In this document: piece by piece, positions 1-7,284 of the stretch
How the letters are laid out: the number at the start of each line of letters is the position of its first letter
Position numbering within the stretch: the first letter of the stretch is position 1
Source of the DNA: Skermanella rosea
Lineage (GTDB): Bacteria > Pseudomonadota > Alphaproteobacteria > Azospirillales > Azospirillaceae
NCBI RefSeq assembly: GCF_016806835.2
Contig: NZ_CP086111.1
Location: 5,511,471 to 5,575,470, forward strand
Direction of reading: 5' to 3'
DNA length: 64,000 bases
Position numbers and translations under genes: made by a program
The notes under the pieces: generated by a model
What the model was told of the DNA's origin: nothing
The model's database searches: none
Seen by the model: the letters and a program-made list of their open reading frames with translations, nothing else

Positions 1-220
1 GCATCGTCGTCTTCATCACCTCGGACACGACGACGCCGACGCTGCCGCCGTCCTGCCGGAGGATCTTCTTGGTGATCCGGACGCCCGCCGTGGTCGGCTG
101 GAGCATCAGCCGGTCCGCAGCGCTCTTGGCCTGATCCTCGTCATCCAGCAGATGCTCCAGCATCCACTGTTCGTCACGGAAGATCAGAACCTCGTAAGCG
201 GACTTCTTTTTGCGCAGCAT
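1..220 (-). CDS. hypothetical protein, N-terminal part (cut by window edge)
   Basis: An open frame runs from an ATG at 220 off the left edge, giving about 73 residues. It begins MLRKKKSAYEVLIFRDEQW and is rich in charged residues, with an alternating strand-like stretch (TAGVRITKKIL) further on. I see no signal peptide, membrane segment or recognised motif. The base composition and codon use match the other chromosomal genes. The 3' end lies outside the window, so the full length is unknown. I cannot assign a function. Confidence 0.65.
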   Translation of the reverse strand, partial: MLRKKKSAYEVLIFRDEQWMLEHLLDDEDQAKSAADRLMLQPTTAGVRITKKILRQDGGSVGVVVSEVMKTTM

Positions 221-461
221 GGCCGGACAGAAGGAACTGAAACGCCGACCCGGCGCGGAACCCCTCGCATCTTCCCCCGGGAGGTCCCTTCGGCAGATTG
301 CACCGCGACAAGTCGAATCAATTCCAACTTATTGTTCCGGCCTCGAACAGTAAAGCGCGGCGTGACGGAGGCGGCCGACTTTCGCCGATTAGCCGCAGGC
401 GGGACCGGCGATACCCGGACCGGTAATCGCCTTCCGTCGTCGGCGGCCCGCCCGTCTCCGC

Positions 462-641
462 TCAGTGGCCGTGCCCGGCCTTGGCGCCGGGCTTCAGTTC
501 GAAGCGGCGTCCGCAGTACGGGCAGTCGGCCCGGCCCGATTCGGTGAGCGTCAGGTAGACCATGGGATGCCCGAGCGCCCCGCCGCCGCCGTCGCAGCCC
601 ACAGTTTCCGTCTCCACCTGAATTGTTTCTGTCGGCTGCAT
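462..641 (-). CDS. zinc-finger domain protein (zf-CHCC, NDUFS6-like)
   Basis: This encodes a 59-residue protein. C16, H25, C40 and C43 form a C-x8-H-x14-C-x2-C pattern, and the segment GHPMVYLTL lies between the pairs. This is the layout of the small zf-CHCC (PF10276) family, whose mitochondrial relative is the NDUFS6 subunit of complex I. Bacterial members are typically about 60 residues, so the length is normal. The function in bacteria is not established. It is divergent from the ABC ATPase gene at 850, with about 200 bases between them. The tail is His/Gly/Lys rich. Confidence 0.8.
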   Translation of the reverse strand: MQPTETIQVETETVGCDGGGGALGHPMVYLTLTESGRADCPYCGRRFELKPGAKAGHGH

Positions 642-849
642 TACCTATGTCCCTGTCTTGAGTCCGGCGCGCCGCTGGAACGCCGCCCCGGCATGTCCTG
701 ACGGCCGCCGGGATGATACAAGACGGCGCTGCCCGATCAACGCGATTGTTGGTACCCGCGTACCGGGGTCGCAGCCCGCGGCGCGGCCTTGAACGACGCC
801 CGGCGGAAAGAAGCCGCCCCGGCATCCCTGAACTGGAACCGATCAGACC

Positions 850-1887
850 ATGAATTCGCCCTCCCCCTCCCTCCAGGCCGCCGAACCGACGCTCCCGACC
901 ACCCCGTTGCCCGCGCACGCGGTCGAGGTCCGCGGCCTGACCAAGACCTACAAGGCGGCGGGCCGGGCGCCCGCGAAGGAGGCGCTGAAGGGGATCGACC
1001 TGGCGATCCCGCGCGGCTCGCTGTTCGGCCTGCTCGGTCCCAACGGCGCCGGCAAGTCCACCCTGATCAACATCCTGGCCGGGCTGGTCAACAAGACCGG
1101 CGGCGAGGCGCGGATCTGGGGCCGCGACATCGACCGCGAGGCCCGCGCCTCGCGCGCGGCGATCGGCGTGGTGCCCCAGGAGCTGAACATCGACCCGTTC
1201 TTCACGCCGAGGGAGCTGCTGAACCTCCAGGCCGGCCTGTATGGCGTGCCCAAGTCGGAGCGCATCACCGAGGATCTGCTGAAGGCGGTCGGGCTCCAGG
1301 ACAAGGCGGACGCCTATGCCCGGACCCTGTCGGGCGGCATGCGGCGCCGGCTGATGGTCGCCAAGGCGATGGTGCATTCCCCCCCGGTGCTGGTGCTGGA
1401 CGAGCCGACCGCCGGCGTCGACATCGAGCTGCGCCAGATGCTGTGGGAGCAGGTCCGGGCGCTCAACCGCGCCGGCACGACGGTGCTCCTGACCACCCAC
1501 TACCTGCAGGAGGCGGAGGAGCTGTGCGACACCATCGCGATCATCAACCACGGCCAGGTGGTGGCGATGGACAGCACGAAGGCGCTGCTTCGCCGGCTGG
1601 ACAGCAAGGCGCTGGTCATCCAACTCGACCGCGACCTGACGGCGGTGCCCGCCGGGCTGGACGGCTGGCAGATCGAGCTGCCGGAGCCCCGCCGCCTGGT
1701 GGTGCGCTACAAACCGAGCCGCACCCGGGTCGGCGACGTGCTGGCGGCGATCCAGGCGGCCGGGCTGACGATCCAGGACCTGAGCACCGTGGAGACCGAC
1801 CTGGAGGACATCTTCCTCCAGCTGACCCGGGGTTCCCACGATGCCGAAGCCGGCGACCCGTCCCTGGTTCCGGGATCGCGGCGCTGA
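850..1887 (+). CDS. ABC transporter ATP-binding protein (ABC-2/DrrA-like)
   Basis: This 345-residue cytoplasmic ATPase couples ATP hydrolysis to export by a membrane partner. Walker A (GPNGAGKST) lies near residue 67, the signature LSGGMRRRL near 155, Walker B (VLVLDEPTAG) near 177, and the switch His in LLTTHYLQEAEEL follows. The remaining roughly 100 residues form the C-terminal extension typical of ABC-2 ATPases that act in drug, lipid or polysaccharide export. No ABC-2 permease gene adjoins it. The next gene encodes a lipoprotein hydrolase and starts 17 bases downstream, so the two may be co-transcribed. The N-terminal 25 residues are low-complexity (Pro/Ser/Ala). The substrate cannot be told from sequence. 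Confidence 0.9.
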   Translation: MNSPSPSLQAAEPTLPTTPLPAHAVEVRGLTKTYKAAGRAPAKEALKGIDLAIPRGSLFGLLGPNGAGKSTLINILAGLVNKTGGEARIWGRDIDREARASRAAIGVVPQELNIDPFFTPRELLNLQAGLYGVPKSERITEDLLKAVGLQDKADAYARTLSGGMRRRLMVAKAMVHSPPVLVLDEPTAGVDIELRQMLWEQVRALNRAGTTVLLTTHYLQEAEELCDTIAIINHGQVVAMDSTKALLRRLDSKALVIQLDRDLTAVPAGLDGWQIELPEPRRLVVRYKPSRTRVGDVLAAIQAAGLTIQDLSTVETDLEDIFLQLTRGSHDAEAGDPSLVPGSRR

Positions 1888-1903
1888 CCGGGGCCGCGCG
1901 GGA

Positions 1904-2977
1904 ATGGCGCCGCCGTCCGGGGCCGGGCGCCCGCGGGCCCGGATCGCCCTGCTGGCCGCGCTGCTGCTGGCGGCCGGGTGCTCCGCCACCTTCCAGCCGA
2001 GGGGACCGGCGGTGCGGGCGCCGGACCTGACGGCGGAACGGATCGTCGCGCCGGACGGCGTGGCGCTGCCGCTGCGCGCCTGGCTGCCGGAGGCGGACGG
2101 GCCGCCGCTCCGCGCCGTCGTCCTGGCGCTGCACGGGTTCAACGACTATTCCAACGCCTTCGAGGGGACCGGGAGCTTCTTCGCGGCCCGCGGGATCGCG
2201 ACCTACGCCTATGACCAGCGGGGGTTCGGCGCTCACGACAGGCCCGGCATCTGGCCCACCGCGGAGACCCTGATCGCCGACCTGCACACGGCGGCGGCGC
2301 TGGTTCGGCGGCGGCATCCCGGCCTGCCCCTGTACCTGCTGGGGGAGAGCATGGGCGGGGCGGTGATCCTGAGCGCGCTGGCCGGCCCTCCCCCGCCGGG
2401 GGCCGAGCCGCTGGAGCCGGCGGGCACGATCCTGTCGGCCCCGGCGGTATGGGACCGCGACTCGCTCACCACGCTCCAGCGCGCGGCGCTCTGGATCAGC
2501 TACCGCACGGTCCCGTGGCTGCGGCTGACGGCGCCGCGCGAGCTGAAGATCCGGCCGTCGGACAACATCGAGATGCTGCGCGGGCTGAGCCGCGACCCGC
2601 TGGTGATCAAGGGAACACGGGTCGACGCGGTCGAGGGGCTGGTCCGGCTGATGAGCCGCGCCGCGGCGGCGGTGCCGGAACTGTCGGCACCGGCCCTGGT
2701 GCTCTACGGCCTCAACGAGCAGGTGATCCCGCGCGCGCCGATCGAGAAGGCGCTCGCGGCGCTGCCCCGGCACGTGGACGTCGCGGTCTATGACCAGGGC
2801 TACCACATGCTGATGCGGGATCTCCAGGGGGAGACCGTGCTGCGCGACATGGTCAGCTGGATCGGGGATCCCTCGGCCCCCCTGCCCAGCGGCGCCGACC
2901 GGCGACCCTTTACCGGGACGGCGGACTCCCGGACGGCAAACTCCGGCGCGGCGGGCACCGAGATGGCCGGCCCTTGA
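1904..2977 (+). CDS. alpha/beta hydrolase lipoprotein (lysophospholipase-like)
   Basis: I chose the ATG at 1904 because the product then opens with a lipoprotein signal: an Arg-rich start, a Leu/Ala core and a lipobox ending LLAAGC. A longer in-frame start at 1841 would overlap the ABC gene and put 21 extra residues before the signal. The mature part (357 residues in total) has the serine-aminopeptidase/monoglyceride-lipase fold: ALHGFNDYS near the oxyanion hole, nucleophile Ser149 in GESMGG, and the final His in GYHMLMRD. The acid position reads LYGLNEQVIP, with Glu where Asp is usual. It is probably anchored in the envelope, acting on lysophospholipids or monoacylglycerols. The actual substrate is unknown. 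Confidence 0.88.
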   Translation: MAPPSGAGRPRARIALLAALLLAAGCSATFQPRGPAVRAPDLTAERIVAPDGVALPLRAWLPEADGPPLRAVVLALHGFNDYSNAFEGTGSFFAARGIATYAYDQRGFGAHDRPGIWPTAETLIADLHTAAALVRRRHPGLPLYLLGESMGGAVILSALAGPPPPGAEPLEPAGTILSAPAVWDRDSLTTLQRAALWISYRTVPWLRLTAPRELKIRPSDNIEMLRGLSRDPLVIKGTRVDAVEGLVRLMSRAAAAVPELSAPALVLYGLNEQVIPRAPIEKALAALPRHVDVAVYDQGYHMLMRDLQGETVLRDMVSWIGDPSAPLPSGADRRPFTGTADSRTANSGAAGTEMAGP

Positions 2978-3040
2978 ATGGACCCTATCGGCCCGTCGCG
3001 GGTTTTCCCTTGGCGGTGGACATGGATGGGAGGAAGCGGC

Positions 3041-3541
3041 ATGGCTGACACGCTACGCGACGGCACGGGAGCGGCCGGCCGGACTCCGGAGGCGCGATCG
3101 AGGTTCCGGCCGCTGGCCGGGTTCGTCGCCGGGTTCGTCGGGGTCCTGGTGTTCCACCAGGCGATGCTCGGGCTGCTTCACCTCGCCGGTCTTACGGCCG
3201 GCCAGCCCTGGGCGTTGCGGCCGGTGCCGCCGTTGGGTTTGCCCGCCGTGCTGTCGGCGGCGTTCTGGGGCGGCGTCTGGGGCATCGCGCTGTCCGCGGC
3301 GGAGCGGTTCTTCCCGCGCGGGGCCGGCTACTGGCTCGCGGCCTTCCTGTTCGGCGCGGTCCTGCCGACGCTGATCGCCTGGTTCGTCGTCTTCCCGCTG
3401 AAGGGTATGCCGGCCGGGAACGGTTGGCAGCCGGCCGGGATGCTGACCGGCGTGCTGGTCAACGGCGCCTGGGGGCTGGGCACGGCTTTCATCCTCTCGC
3501 GGTTCTCCACCGGGCGGCGGAACCTTACCAAGGCGGTATGA
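3041..3541 (+). CDS. integral membrane protein, unknown function
   Basis: The ATG at 3041 follows a strong ribosome site (GGGAGGAAG, about 6 bases away), so I prefer it to the upstream in-frame ATG at 2978. The product has 166 residues and four hydrophobic segments, roughly at 25-47, 62-83, 95-117 and 128-150. These are separated by short Gly/Pro-rich loops, and the C-terminus is basic. No enzymatic motif is visible. It looks like one of the small uncharacterised four-helix membrane proteins common in Rhodospirillales. Confidence 0.75.
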   Translation: MADTLRDGTGAAGRTPEARSRFRPLAGFVAGFVGVLVFHQAMLGLLHLAGLTAGQPWALRPVPPLGLPAVLSAAFWGGVWGIALSAAERFFPRGAGYWLAAFLFGAVLPTLIAWFVVFPLKGMPAGNGWQPAGMLTGVLVNGAWGLGTAFILSRFSTGRRNLTKAV

Positions 3542-3645
3542 GCGTATCGGATGCTCCGCTCCGAAACCGCTTGGACGGTTGAATAATCAACTGTTTTTCG
3601 GGAAAACTGCGCATACCTTCCAGAACATCCCCGTGCGCCCCCGAC

Positions 3646-4230
3646 ATGATGCATACCGTTACGAGCCTAGGCGACTCCGGGCTGCTGCTGCCCGCCTCCG
3701 TCTGCGTGTTCGCCTACCTGCTGTGGCGGGGTGCCCATTCGGTGGCGCTGCTCTGGGCGGCGACGCTGGCGGTCGGCCTGGGCATCACGGTGGTCGCCAA
3801 GCTGGGCCTCATCGCCTGCGGAAGCTCCGTCGGCCTGGCGGCCCTGGAAAGCCCGAGCGGACATACCAGCTTCGCGGCGATCTTCTTCGGCTGCTGCGCG
3901 CTGATCGCCGGCTTCGGCCGGCCGGCCTGGCAGCGCCTCGCCATCCTGGCGACCGCCGGGACCGTGATCCTGCTGGTGGCGCTCAGCCGGGTCGCCCTGC
4001 GCGCCCACACGGCGGAGGAGGTGGCCGGCGGCCTGGCGATCGGCTGCGCCTGCGTCGGACTGTTCGCCTGGGCCCATGCCCGGCTGCAGCCCCCGGCCGT
4101 GAGGCTGCGCCCGGTCGCCGTGGTCTTCGCGGTGTTGGTGGTCCTGCTGAACGGCCACAGCCTGAGCGCCGAGCCGCTGATCCGCGACATCGCGCACAAG
4201 CTGCGCATCACCATGAATGTCTGCGGCTAG
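3646..4230 (+). CDS. PAP2-family phosphatase-like membrane protein
   Basis: The 194-residue polytopic protein carries the second and third phosphatidic-acid-phosphatase signatures: SPSGHTSFAA (residues about 68-77) and SRVALRAHTAEEVAGG (about 107-122), between hydrophobic helices. In the family the Ser-Gly-His and Arg/His residues form the phosphohistidine active site. The usual last Asp of SRx5HxxxD is Glu here, and motif 1 (KxxxxxxRP) is poor. Activity is therefore likely but not assured. Probable substrates are lipid phosphates or undecaprenyl diphosphate. It converges on greB with only 3 bases between the stop codons. Confidence 0.85.
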   Translation: MMHTVTSLGDSGLLLPASVCVFAYLLWRGAHSVALLWAATLAVGLGITVVAKLGLIACGSSVGLAALESPSGHTSFAAIFFGCCALIAGFGRPAWQRLAILATAGTVILLVALSRVALRAHTAEEVAGGLAIGCACVGLFAWAHARLQPPAVRLRPVAVVFAVLVVLLNGHSLSAEPLIRDIAHKLRITMNVCG

Positions 4231-4233
4231 GAG

Positions 4234-4800
4234 TCACGGGGCCGGCTGCTGCGGCGGCGGATAGCCGATCGCGACGACCTCGATCTGCTCCGGCCCTGCG
4301 GGGGTGCGCAGGTCGACCACGTCGCCGACCCGCGCCTTGAGCAGCGCCTTGGCGACCGGGGAGATCCAGCTGATGCGGCCCCGGTCCAGGTCCGTCTCGT
4401 CGATGCCGACGATGGTGACGGTGCGTTCCTCGTCCCGCTCGTTGGCATAGGTGACGGTGGCGCCGAAGAAGACGCGGTCGCGGTTCTTCTGGGCCGAGGG
4501 GTCGACCACCTGCGCCGCCTCCATCCGCTTGGTCAGGAAGCGGATGCGGCGGTCGATCTCGCGCAGGCGCTTCTTGCCGTAGATGTAGTCGCCGTTCTCC
4601 GACCGGTCGCCGTTGCCGGCGGCCCAGGACACGACCTCGACCGTCTTCGGGCGCTCGACCCGCATCAGGTGCCTGAACTCGTCCTGGAGGCGTTGGAACC
4701 CCTCGGGCGTGATGTAGTTCTTGACGCCCGCCGGCCGGGTTTCCTTCTCGTCCGGCAGATCCTCATCGGCGTCGCTTTCGCGGACGAAGGCCTTGCTCAT
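4234..4800 (-). CDS. greB: transcription elongation factor GreB
   Basis: This encodes 188 residues. After an acidic 30-residue lead comes the Gre start NYITPEGFQRLQDEF, then the N-terminal coiled coil with the tip GDRSENGDYIYGKKRLREID. The acidic residues of that tip place Mg2+ in the RNA polymerase secondary channel for cleavage of backtracked RNA. The C-terminal FKBP-like domain contains TIVGIDETDLDRGRISWISP and ends VVAIGY. The YIYGKKRLREID form and the spacing fit GreB better than GreA. It is divergent from the MFS gene at 4884. Confidence 0.92.
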   Translation of the reverse strand: MSKAFVRESDADEDLPDEKETRPAGVKNYITPEGFQRLQDEFRHLMRVERPKTVEVVSWAAGNGDRSENGDYIYGKKRLREIDRRIRFLTKRMEAAQVVDPSAQKNRDRVFFGATVTYANERDEERTVTIVGIDETDLDRGRISWISPVAKALLKARVGDVVDLRTPAGPEQIEVVAIGYPPPQQPAP

Positions 4801-4883
4801 GGGTCGCGGCTTTTTCCAACTGGTTGCATCGGCGCGGGCGGTGCAGGGTGGCGCCCGACGTCATGCTCATGCAAGGAATAATC

Positions 4884-6107
4884 ATGCCAGGTGGAAAAAT
4901 GCCGGGCGTCCTGGCGCGGATCCTGGTCGGTCGGGGGATGCGGTCGTTCGCCGACGGTTTCGTGGCGCTGCTGCTGCCGATCCACCTGTCGCGGCTGGGA
5001 TACGGCCCGGCGGAGGTCGGGCTGGTGGCGACCGCGACCCTGCTGGGATCGGCGGCGCTGACCCTGGGCCTGGGCTTCGCCGGGCACCGGGTGCCGCTGG
5101 GCCGGGCGCTGGCCGGGGCGGCGCTGCTGATGGCGGCCACCGGAGCCGGGTTCGCCGGGATCGAGGCGTTCTGGCCGCTGCTGCTGGTCGCCTTCGTCGG
5201 GACGATCAATCCGTCCAGCGGCGACGTCAGCGTCTTCCTGCCGCTGGAGCACACGCTGATCGCCCATCTGGCGGACGACGCGGAGCGGACGGCGGTGTTC
5301 GCCCGCTACAGCCTGATCGGATCGGTCGGGTCGGCGCTGGGCGCGCTGTCGATCGGCACGTTGCACTGGTTCGACCGGGCCGTCCCGGAGGGCACGGCCA
5401 CCCAGGTGCTGTTCGCGCTCTACGGCGCCCTCGGGCTCGCCACGCTGCTGCTCTACGCGGGGATGCCGGACGTGGCGCCGGCGGCTGGACCTCGGCGCAG
5501 GGCCTCCCTCGGACCGTCGCGCCGGCGGGTCTGGGGCCTGGCGGCCCTGTTCTCGGTCGATTCGTTCGGCGGCGGCTTCGTCGTGAATTCGCTGCTGGCC
5601 CTGTGGCTGTTCCAGCGGTTCGGGCTGTCGGCCGCCACCACCGGGACGATCTTCTTCCTGACCGGCCTGTGCTCCGCCGTCTCGTACTTGGTGGCGGTCA
5701 GGCTGGCGCGCCGGATCGGGCTGGTCAACACGATGGTCTTCACCCATCTGCCGGCCAACGTCCTGCTGATCCTGGCGGCCTTCGCGCCGACGCTGCCGGT
5801 CGCGGTGGTCTTCCTGGTGCTGCGCAGCCTGCTGTCCCAGATGGACGTGCCGGCCCGCACCTCGTACGTGATGGCGATCGTGGAACCGGCCGAACGGCCG
5901 GCGGCGGCGAGCCTGACCGCGGTGCCGCGCAGCCTGGCCTCCGCCCTGTCGCCCGCCCTGGCGGGAGCGATGCTGGGGGCGGGAACCTTCGGCTGGCCGC
6001 TGGTCTGCGCCGGCGCCCTCAAGATCGCCTACGACCTGACGCTGCTCGCCTGCTTCCGCGCGGTGAAGCCCCCGGAGGAGCGGACCCCTCCGGAGGCTTC
6101 GGGCTAG
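4884..6107 (+). CDS. MFS transporter
   Basis: This encodes 407 residues from the ATG at 4884, which has AAGGA 6 bases upstream. Earlier in-frame ATGs at 4824, 4863 and 4869 lack a good ribosome site. The protein is almost entirely hydrophobic, with about 12 segments arranged as two six-helix halves and a basic central loop (GPRRRASLGPSRRRVW, near residues 195-215). Charged residues typical of MFS loop 2-3 are weak. Relatives are annotated as general efflux permeases. The substrate is unknown, and no regulator adjoins it. Confidence 0.85.
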   Translation: MPGGKMPGVLARILVGRGMRSFADGFVALLLPIHLSRLGYGPAEVGLVATATLLGSAALTLGLGFAGHRVPLGRALAGAALLMAATGAGFAGIEAFWPLLLVAFVGTINPSSGDVSVFLPLEHTLIAHLADDAERTAVFARYSLIGSVGSALGALSIGTLHWFDRAVPEGTATQVLFALYGALGLATLLLYAGMPDVAPAAGPRRRASLGPSRRRVWGLAALFSVDSFGGGFVVNSLLALWLFQRFGLSAATTGTIFFLTGLCSAVSYLVAVRLARRIGLVNTMVFTHLPANVLLILAAFAPTLPVAVVFLVLRSLLSQMDVPARTSYVMAIVEPAERPAAASLTAVPRSLASALSPALAGAMLGAGTFGWPLVCAGALKIAYDLTLLACFRAVKPPEERTPPEASG

Positions 6108-6120
6108 ACGCGCGGCCGGC

Positions 6121-6636
6121 TCAGATCTTGGCCGATTCCCCGCGCGATCCGATCTCGATGTACTTGCGGGTGATCGGCTCGACCAGGTCGGCGACCTGGC
6201 GGGCCATGTTGACTTCCTCGTCCAGCGACTGGCGGAGGCCGGTCAGGTTGCTGAAGCCGGCGGCCTCGCCCATCACCAGGAGGGACTTGTACGAGGCGAT
6301 CTCGTAGTTCTCGAACGCGGTGTTCGCCAGCATGTTCTTGATGATCTCGTCCGACGCGACGGAATGGGCGATCGCGGCGGCGTTGCCCATGAAGCCCTGG
6401 ACGGCCTCCTTCAGCGCGGACGGGCTTTCGGCAAGCTGGCTCATCACTTCTTCGAGGCGGACGCGCTGCTGCTCGGTTTCCTGGATGTGCCGGCGCAGGA
6501 GCTGTTCGAGTTCCGGATAGTTCTCCAGCCGCTCCACCTGCCGGTTCATGATCTGAAGCGCCTGCTGCTCGAGGGCATGGGCATTGTGCAGACCGGTCGT
6601 GAAGATGTTGCGCGCGGCATCCGTAGTCGAAGCCAT
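6121..6636 (-). CDS. DUF892 ferritin-like protein (YciE/YciF family)
   Basis: This is a 171-residue, wholly helical protein. Helix 1 holds GLHNAHALEQQALQIMNRQ and helix 2 ELEQLLRRHIQETEQQ. Later come AFENYEIASYKSLL and the acidic DEEVNMARQV. The four-helix bundle with spaced Glu/His residues is that of DUF892 (PF05974), a ferritin-like group linked to stress in enterobacteria. The ribosome site (GGAGGGTTCC region) is strong. Two tiny membrane-protein genes lie divergently about 190 bases away. Confidence 0.85.
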   Translation of the reverse strand: MASTTDAARNIFTTGLHNAHALEQQALQIMNRQVERLENYPELEQLLRRHIQETEQQRVRLEEVMSQLAESPSALKEAVQGFMGNAAAIAHSVASDEIIKNMLANTAFENYEIASYKSLLVMGEAAGFSNLTGLRQSLDEEVNMARQVADLVEPITRKYIEIGSRGESAKI

Positions 6637-6821
6637 GGTAGGAACCCTCCGTTGGTGTATCTGCGGGCATCAACCGGGCGGGCCGTGCGGTGGTTCCCGA
6701 TCCGGGAGAGTGATTTTAAGTCTTCCGTGCCTGTTCCGATATCTGCGGGCCCGGCCCCTTTCCGGGGCCGGCCGCAGAGATACATCCCTTCTCCTCGACG
6801 ATACCGACAAGGAGGAACACC

Positions 6822-6977
6822 ATGCTGCCGCTTCCCCTGCCGCCGAACCCCATGAACCCGTTCGGCCTCGTGTCCGGCGCCGTCGCCGTCACCGCGACCG
6901 TGGCCGGACTGGGCATCGGGCTGGCGCTCGGCGCCGCGATGCTCGCCGCCGGTTCCGCGATGTCCCGCAGCCGCTGA
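6822..6977 (+). CDS. small membrane protein, 51 aa
   Basis: The ATG at 6822 is preceded by a near-perfect ribosome site, AAGGAGGA, 5 bases away. The product is a Pro-rich head (MLPLPLPPNPMNPFG) followed by one hydrophobic Gly/Ala/Val segment and a short basic tail ending SRSR. No function is assignable. It is followed 11 bases later by a second small membrane-protein gene, so the two form a transcription unit. Confidence 0.65.
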   Translation: MLPLPLPPNPMNPFGLVSGAVAVTATVAGLGIGLALGAAMLAAGSAMSRSR

Positions 6978-6988
6978 GGAGGAATCCC

Positions 6989-7195
6989 ATGATCCGGACC
7001 ATGATGAACAGCGCCGTGCATTTCGGCGGCGGGATCGTCCTGGGCGTGCTGACGATCTTCGCGCTCAAGGGAATGGCCGACCGGGACGAGGGTCGGATGT
7101 CCGCCTCCCTGGGCCGGGGGATGGGCGGAACGGGTTCGGAGCCGCCGCCGGATTCGACCGCGGGCCGCGGCTTCGACAAGGCCGAAGGCATCTGA
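6989..7195 (+). CDS. small membrane protein, 68 aa
   Basis: Translation starts at the ATG at 6989 behind GAGGAAT. The first 30 residues form one transmembrane segment (GGGIVLGVLTIFALKG). The rest is a soluble, Gly/Ser/Pro-rich tail with RGMGGTGSEPPPDS. No known motif is visible. It is coupled to the preceding 51-residue gene, the next translated frame after an 11-base gap. Its job is unknown. Confidence 0.6.
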   Translation: MIRTMMNSAVHFGGGIVLGVLTIFALKGMADRDEGRMSASLGRGMGGTGSEPPPDSTAGRGFDKAEGI

Positions 7196-7284
7196 GGCCG
7201 GGGCTCCGGAACTTCCCGGCTCGTGCTGCCCCGCCCGGCGTAATCCATTGGCGCTGTATCCTGGAGGGAGTCCGGGATGGATTA

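Noticed and set aside
184-2142. 652-codon open frame on the minus strand
   Set aside because: It is antisense to the ABC ATPase and hydrolase genes, is Arg/Gly/Ala rich without motifs, and also overlaps the clear zinc-finger gene. It is a high-GC shadow.
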